In this document: one piece after another, positions 50,701 through 59,700 of the stretch
Layout: each line of letters opens with the position of its first letter
How positions within the stretch are numbered: the first letter of the stretch is position 1
DNA from: Gonatopus flavifemur
Taxonomy: Eukaryota; Arthropoda; Insecta; Hymenoptera; Dryinidae
Assembly (NCBI GenBank): GCA_018340375.1
Contig: JAFFJZ010000002.1
Span: 22,090,001 to 22,154,000 of the forward strand
Length of the DNA: 64,000 nt
Direction: 5' to 3'
Notes under the pieces: generated by a model
Told to the model about the DNA's origin: nothing
What the model saw: only the letters and a program-made list of their open reading frames with translations
Database searches by the model: none
Made by a program: the position numbers and the translations under genes

Positions 50701-53700
50701 TTCTAGAGCTCATATGAAAGTCATCTAAAAGTTTGCCGAAAATCGACGCATTAGAGAACTTTCTGATATCATTTAGAGAACATAATGAATGTTTGGAATG
50801 TTGAGGGGAAAAATGTTCACTAGGGGATATCAGAAAAAGAAGGATGAAGAAACCTTTTTCAAAATGGATGTTTATCAGGGATCGACGAGCGATAGATTCT
50901 GCAAGCAAGACCAATAAAACAATCCTCCAAGTTAGCTGGAAGAAATTGCGCATGACGAAGTGTTCGAAGATTTCCTTAATTTGTGTTTCGATAGTCTGAA
51001 AAATATGAAATTTAATCCAGTTTCGTCAGACTTTCTTCACAACGCAATTTCGCACCTATTGGTCTGAAAAGAAAGGAAAAGACTCTCAAAAATCGTCGGA
51101 AACTCTGGAAAAAGTCTGTGGAGGATAGTCCAGATGTATCAGATCACATACATTGAAAAATTTATGGGTTGCCAGAGTTTGTCAAAGTTTTTCACATTTT
51201 TGCAGAGAAAATATTGTCCTTCAAAAAGATTATTCATGGTTTTGAAGACATTTTTCAACGAAATATTTTCGTACGGGATATACATTATGTACACTGTTAA
51301 AAACAACTGGACTTTTCCGGTACGCAGGAACTGGACGATTTCTGTTCATGACGAATTTTTCAGCTTACGTACAAGAAATTTCCTGTTGGACTGGAATTTT
51401 TCCGTATTTTACATGAAAATTCATGTATTTTACTTCAATTTTCCAGTATAAATACAAGAATTTTCTAATAAGTGTGTAAGTTTGAATGTAATTTTTCAGT
51501 ACAAATGTACAGGTTAATTGCTTCCAGTACGGTACTGGAATTTTCCCGAAGTTTTTTTTCACAGTGTCATTATCCATACTTTCATGGTCTATCGCTGGTT
51601 GATCTCCCCCAAACCGATTTGTTTTCACCTGGCAAACATTCAATTTCGAGTACCGATGCGTATCAACTCGACAAATTTGGAGTCATCGATAACTCATTTC
51701 GAATAATGATTCAACGATGTTGATGATTCATTGGTTCATCTTTGTTGGATTCTTGATTGTTCCAAATATGAGACTTTGACCACTCGTGCACCGTGAACAA
51801 AAAAATTCCTCCTAAAAATTCAGAAAATTTCACTAATTTTGTTACAGCTACTTTGTTCTGAATTTTCAGCAAACTTTTGCTGACTCTTCAAAATACACTG
51901 CGAGATTTAGTTGGATTTTCAGAGGGAATTTTTTTTACCATGTCCCTGTAAAAATTCGCTCGAAATGCGCGAAAAATCTCGACAACCCAGCCAGTGAATT
52001 TCAGTCAAGGTGCGTTGGGTTCTTGAGAATTCTTCATCTGAAACATCTATGTGTTCTATTTCAGAGAATCGATCGGGCTATCGAGAGTCATTACATGAAT
52101 ATGTTGACTAGTAAAATGTGTATTTTTAACAAGCAGGCTACTGAGAGTCCTTCAATATACGGCGAATTAATGTGAGTGATTTTTTCCGATTTCGAATAGT
52201 TGTTGGTCCAATGCATAGAGTATTACAGTGCATAGTTTTTCATTTGATAGAGGTAAACTGTATTCAAAAGTTAAATTACGTCGCGAATTATCACTTTTCT
52301 GATCACGTTCACGTTGAACACAACAACTTTTTACTGTACCATCTACAAAAATTTTGTTTTCATTCCAACTCATTTTCTAAAACTTTTTGAAAATATCAGT
52401 CCTTTGATCTTCGTTGAATTCAAAACATTTGAGATAAGTTTTTTTACTCAGAGCACAATGACAAATTGGTTTCAATTTTCTTGCTTTTTTAGTGACGTCA
52501 TAATTCCGGCCTCGGTCATCATTTTCTCTATCTGCATAGTTCCGCCCATGTTGCCCGTTGAGTTTATTTTCATTACTTTCCCAATTCATTTTATTCACAG
52601 CACGCTTTTTACATCTTTCCCTGGTGATGTTGATCAAGTTCAAGGCACGTGGAGAATGATATTTCTCAACAAAAAATACAGAAAACGATTTTCGCGAAAA
52701 AGTGGAGTTAGACACTTTTCTACTGAGAGCGTCGATATTTGAATGTTCTATGGACATCTATAGAATATTCCAAACATCTTTGCGCTACTAAGTTAATTCA
52801 TTAAACGCACAGCTCCAGTAGTCACAGTGAGGAGAAATCATCGAGATAACGTCCACACAACATTTTTCCATTCTTCTGTCGAATAATTTAAAAATATGTT
52901 TCAAAGATATGTGAAAGATGTCTGAAGTAACATTGAAAATGTCTTCCAAATATCTTTTTCAAGGCTCCTTTAAGACATATTTGACAGTGTTGTGGAGAAA
53001 TTCCACAAAAAATTTGTTAGGACCTTCACTTTCAATTTTTAGGAATAACAACATTAGAAGTAGATTAAGTGGAATGTGGAATCTCAGTGAACATTTTAGA
53101 CTCTCTTTGATGAAAACAAAGCGTCGGAGCGTCACGAAAACGTAAACCAAGAGTCATTTAAGCGTAAGAGAGAGTCAACTAGATGTGATGTAGGAAACAA
53201 TTGGAACATTTTCACGCTTCATGTGTTTCAATATCCGCTTCCTTCGCTTTCGGATTTTCACCAGGGTTAGGATATTTTTAGATAGTTTTTAGACGTCTTC
53301 CGCAAAACGAATTTCATACGACGTTCAGTCTAAAACTTATTCACCAATTTTAGGCCAGACTTCTGAAATCTGTTTCGATGGAATGACCAGATACAAAATG
53401 CTTACTAGAGTTCAAATGAAAGAGTGCAACTCTAAGTATAAATTATAATGAATTTTATATTACAGGGATGATCCATTCAATCTTTTTGCAACTCAACCAA
53501 TATATTTGTACCGCAGTCATAGTATATGTAAGTATTTATTTGATTCCCGATTCAGGATAGATGGGAAGGATAGGTTTAACAGTCTCCTGCTGATTCATAC
53601 CCATATAGCACAAATGTCTCAGTAATATCTCCAGAATATTCTGACAATATGACAATGTCTCCAGAATGTTGCAGAATATTCTGGAGGTATTACTGAAACA

Positions 53701-56700
53701 TTTGGGCTATGTGGGTAGACGTCGATGTAGTTTGAACATTTCTTGATTCATTTTTGTGAGACCTTGTAACTAAAAATTCGAACGAAAGTTGTTCGATTTC
53801 TTCGGAGGGCTGATCAAACCGCGGTAGATAAGATTTTCCCATATTCCATGTTTGAGAACTATCCCCGGCACACTGTAAAAAATAATCGTGGAATTTTGCT
53901 CCAAAAAATGGTGGCAGCAAAGTTCCTCCACAGGTGGGGAATTTTTTAACATAATTTGGTGAAAGTTGCCCTCATTTGTGGAAGATTCAACACCCAAAAA
54001 ACAAAGTGATTCCTCAAAGTGGTGGAAAAATCCCTCATTTGTGATGGAAAAACAACTCCCCCACGATAAGGGGACGAAATCCACCAATGTGAAGAACAAT
54101 TCCCCACATTTTTTACAGTGTGTAGATTGAACTTGAGCGCTAGATTGCCGCAAGACTTACCAAGATGGAATTATGCGCATTCAACCTATTTTACTGATGA
54201 TCGATTTTCCCACACTGAGAAAAGTTTGGTACTTGTCCTGCCATTTCAATGGGATGCAGCATTTGTACGCTGTAAAAAATTTCTATGGAAAAATTCCGAT
54301 ATGTTTATGTGGAGTGATTAACAAATACATGCGTTAGGAATTTCCCGAACTTTGCCGGAAATTTACTGTGAAATGTTGGGGAAAATTCCATGAAGTTTGG
54401 AATTTTTGAATGAATTTTTGGGAAATTTCATAACAATGTACCTAAAAATTCGCTGCCACAGCTAACTGGATTGCTGAAAGAGTAACATGATTAATCCAAG
54501 TAACAAATTTGTGGCTGAATCAATAAAACTTTTGGTATCATGTACAGAAAAGCAACCAACTTTTGCTGGAGGATCGTACATTTTTTTGCTTCGACCGCTG
54601 AAAGCGGCGATAGCAAATAGATTGTTGTCATAGGAAAAAATTTGCTGATCCAGCAGGAACAGGTTTCGCTATTAGATGACCATTCCGAAAAGAAATAAAA
54701 TCACCAAATCGGGCGCAAGAGTTGCACACATGTACGTTCAACTTCAATTATGTTCAACATCTGAGCCAGATTTGGCGTGGGAGTCGTTCCAAATCTTACA
54801 TACGAACGTTGTGCTTCATTGGAATAACAGATTCAGCACCAAACTTTTTTCAGTGCAGTAGGAGAAGAAATCTATTCTCAATCTGAAATTATCATTTAGA
54901 ATCTAAATTTTCAGTTGTGCCGTTTGGAGTGACAGAGTATCCATTCTTCGATGACACCTTGCCCCAGTAAGTGAAGATCTGATATTATTATGACGATTAT
55001 TATCCTTTTAGTACACAACAGATATTCACAAATTGCGTGACAATTTCGATGGGTTCAATATGTAGCCCAAGTAATTGAAAACTTGAATCATTCCTCTACA
55101 TGCAAAAATTCCCAATACATTTTCTCTGAATCGTTTTATAGGTACGTGAATTATGCCCGATTGGGATTTCTCATAGCTCGTGAAATGATGCGGGCGTTGG
55201 ATTCGAAAGGTTAAGGTTTGAGATTTGGTTTTGGTGAGAAATTCAGAAATAATTGATACGATCATCTCAATTCCAGGTTGGTTATTGGATTCCGAATCGT
55301 TTGTAATGGAGTGGCCAGAAACAACGGTGGCGACTTATGAGAAAAACCTTCATTGTTTTTATCAGATAGATTCTTGCTCTATGGAAGGATCACAGAGTCC
55401 GGTACGAGAGAATTTTTTGATCTCAAGAGTTACAGTGCCGGATTTACATATAGGCGAACTCGGCGGATGCTGGGGGCCTTGCCTATCAGTAGGATTTGGA
55501 AACAACTATATGTTTATCAATTGGAATCAATGATTACTAAAAAAAAAAAACGAATGGAGAAATCCATAAGAGGGCCTCTTTTCAGGATTCCGCCGGGGGC
55601 CCCGAACCATATAAACCCGGCACTGAAGAGTTACAAACAAGGACTATTGTCGAAGCAATAGAGAAATATAGTTAGATGATTGTGATTCTGTGAAACAATA
55701 TAATTCGTGGGAACCGGAGTTTTTCATTCCAATGAGATTCAACTCCTGCTAACGAGCCCTGTTGATATTCTAGAAATATATGCAATTCAATGATTCGATT
55801 TGTGCGATTTAATTCGATGAGTTGAGGAGTATTTGCCAAAACAATCAGATCTCTCAATAGAATCTATTCGTGGGGGGAGAATTTGATTAACATGTCACGA
55901 TCCTGGTGAAAAAGATCCTTCGAATCTTATTAGAAAAAAATTGGGTGATAGGGAATAAAGTGTGCTTTTGTCAGTTAACCTGTTATTTCTTATTACCTTT
56001 ATCAAAATCAAATGTTTGAAATTCAATAGGAAAATATGTGGAAGCCCATTGAGTCCTATCAGTTATTTCATCACTTAACCTCTCTTCGTGAAATATGAAT
56101 TACGAGTATTTGGTAACGAATAATTCATTCCAAGAAATGCTAATCTTAATGATTAACGATTGACTAACGGAAATAGACCGTGTTTCCAATGATATAGAAT
56201 AATTATTAAAAAACAAAGGTCCGATTCCAAAGCTCAGAACTGTGATAAGAACCCATCATTTAAATTGAGTAACTGTTATTCATTCTAGCTCTTTTATAAT
56301 TCATGAATTCATTATTCTCATTCCGACTCATGAATCGTCAATAATGCCATCTCGTGAACTGCGGAATAAGTTTTTGTTTGTTTTCATCCGTTTCCATAGG
56401 ACTAATTTTATCAAGGATATCAGCATTAGGAAGGATTTTAATTAATCTCAAGAGTAACAGTACCATAGAAACAAATGAAAATAACCGACACCTTCTCCCA
56501 TCGATCACAAGATGTCACTTTTTTCATAATGCATCCCTCGTGGAAATATATCTACGCCAAATTACGCCAAAAAGTACGAATAATTACGCGGAATTAGGCT
56601 TACCTGCATGGCATGAAAAGTTGTAAAATAACGTAGAAAAATATACGTGGTGTAATGCAGAAGTACGCCAGACTACGACACGGGGCTGGAAGAGCGTAAT

Positions 56701-59700
56701 TTTGGAGTAGTCAGGAGTATAACCGACAAAAGATGAGCATGTGTTTGAGTACGAGTATAAAGAATATAAGAATATTCAAGAATACGATGACACCAATTTC
56801 ACTGAGGGACGGACTTATGCGTAGAATTTAGTAGAAAGCTCGGGTTTTTACAACTTCTTACGAATTTTTACAGCCGTGTAGGAACTTTGAAAACTCTTCA
56901 CCACGAAAACGTGAACAAGAAGCAGATTGATTGGAGACTACGAATTCCTACGAACAACCAAAATTTTTGATACCGAGATTTTTCGTTCGTCCCGTTGCGG
57001 AGACATAGTGTTTCATAGATTTTTTTAGAACTTTCTTTTGATAATTTGCATTTCATACGCATTTCCAAGAATTTCTACGACTGTGTCGGGACTTTGAGAA
57101 CTTCCCACGGCGGGACGCGAACATGGAACCAATTGTTTGGAAACTAGGGATTTCTACGAGAAACTAAGATCATCATCGGCATGAGTGATCGTTCATCCCA
57201 CTGCACTGACGTACTTATCCGTAGATTCTCTTAGAAAATTCTATTTTCTACGCATTTCCAAGAATTCTTACGACCCAGTGGGGACTTTGAGAACTTTTCA
57301 CGATGGAACGCGAATATGCAACCAATTGCGTGGAAACTACGAATTTCTACGAAGAACTAAGGAAATGCGTAGTTTTTCGTAGTTGGGTATATTCTACATT
57401 TGTCGTAGATCAACGTGGGAAGTAGTACTTCTCATCGATGTGAAGTACTTGTACTTGAAAAGGCGTAGTTTTTCGTAATTTTGCATTTTTTACTTTTGGC
57501 GTAGATTGTTGTAAAAGGTAAAAATTTCCATCCATTCTTAAAACTATAACTTGAAAAGGCATAAATTGTGGTAGTTCTGAATAATTTGAAGTATTCGAGC
57601 GTGGAAAGTTGTAGTTTTCTAACTAATATCGAAGCACCGTAATTTACTATGCCAATCTACAGATGTGTTCGAAATGGCGGACTTAGGAGTAGTTTTGGGC
57701 GTAATTTGTCGTAAGTTTTGGCATAAAATGGTGTAGTTCTTGGCGTACTTTGACGTAGATATATTTCCACGAGGGATGCTTTAGAAAATAACTGATTTGA
57801 AGATTATAAATGAGCTTGAGTATAGCTACCGATTCATTAATTCTGAACTATGGGTTCTTATCGCAGTGTTGAACTGCAAAAGTGAACCTTCAATTCGTGG
57901 GGCGACACGAGATATTTGAAAATCGATTCCAAGTACAACGCTCTTGAAAATTTATTAATGAAAAAATTATTTGAGTTTGAATGTAATGAGATTTAAGTGC
58001 ATTTCCCTTTGAATCTGTTCATTATTGATTTTTATTCTAAGAGCTGAATGATAATGATCATCCCATACAGGGCAGTCGTCAAAGAATTACGTCGCATCTC
58101 TGTAGAATTGAGGGAGAAGAAAGGGAGCGGTGGATATAACGTGTTACGATGGAGAAGCAACGTTGAGGCAACGGAGAAATTTCTGGGCTGCTTTTTCGGG
58201 TGGACATTTCTCCGTTGTCTCTACGCTGCTTCTCCGTCGTACCACGCTGTATCCACCGATCCTTTTTTTCTCCCTGAATTCCACGGAGATGCGACGTAGG
58301 TGTCCTGTGTGGAATAGGAAATAAGGTGGAAATGACAAAAGCACACCGTATTTCCTGTTACTTATTCTTGTTCTCGTAGGATTTAAGGGGTATTTTTCAC
58401 CATAGAAGTTTGAAATATCAAGCTTCTGTGTACGAAGTGTGGTAACATGCGTGGATGTTTGGGAATTGCAAAATTGTTTGCCACTGACCCAGTACCGTTG
58501 CCAACGTTGACAATACTGGCAGTTTTTGACATTGGTTGATCACCAATTCTGCGCTCAGTCAGTTCTCCACAAATCCGGGTATCTGATACATTTCCCCAAC
58601 CTTGTTTTGGTACTGGCGCAGCTGCGGCTAACTACAGGAGCCAAGTTTCCATGAGCATGATTTCAATTTTGATGATGTACCAATTCAGTAATGAGTCCTT
58701 GACCTACCAACTTTGGCACATTATCGTCTACTTGAAATATTCAGTGACTCCTCCAACTCTGATTGAGTACTGATATAATAATGCTTCATTGAAGTAATCA
58801 GTTTTCCAAAAAGATGAATTCAACTCCCATCCATTACCAATTATCTATTGGAACAACTTTGCATAGTTCCTGGTACAGTATCGTTTGTTTGTGGCAAGTT
58901 ACCGTGGAATTCACTCTGGTTCGGTACTGGGGCAGTTTCGATTCTGTATCAACTGGGTATTATCCAAACACTTATGACTTCAAGACTGATTTTAGATTGT
59001 CTATCTATGCAAACCAATAAATACTCTCTAGAAATAAATTGAACAGTTGATGTCAGTTGAAAACAATAAAAATTCTGAATAAAAACAATTATTTTTGTGA
59101 ATTTTGGCGAATACAATCTGGTTCGTGTTCGGAAATTTTTCACCTATGACAATTTTCATACGAACAAGTATGAATTCGAACATTGAATTCGAACATTGGG
59201 TTGCAATGAAAAAACAAGTACATTTGAAAAAAAACGGTGTAAAGTTGCTACGACCCTGTTACAAAAATCCAGCTGGGATTCCAGATCCGAAATTTACCTG
59301 CGTTGTCAGCTGAGACTCCACCTGGAATCAAGAATCCCAACTGGGTTCCATGTGAGATTTCCAATTCCAACTGGGATCAGAAATTCCAACTGAAATCTCA
59401 CGTTGGAATTGAGATTCCAGCCGGGATTCCATCTGGAAATAGGAATCCCAGCTGGAAACGTCGGTGAATTTCGGAGCTGGAATCAACGGCGAATCCCAAC
59501 TGGATTTTTGTGACAGGGGACTCTACTGTAAGAGTTATGTTAGCTTGGGTTCTTGTGTGTCAACTAAAAACCTTCTTTCAACCTCCCCACAAGCTTAAGC
59601 CGACCTTTTAACCTCAGAGCATTGCTAAATTGTTGTCTCAAAAGGATTAACCCCAGGTAGGCCCCTGTTGATCTTTCACAAGATTTTATCATCATTTTCT

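Noticed and set aside
52314..52742. 142-residue + strand ORF with hydrophobic stretches
   Set aside because: It is the antisense shadow of the decayed minus-strand protein relic at 52167-52640.
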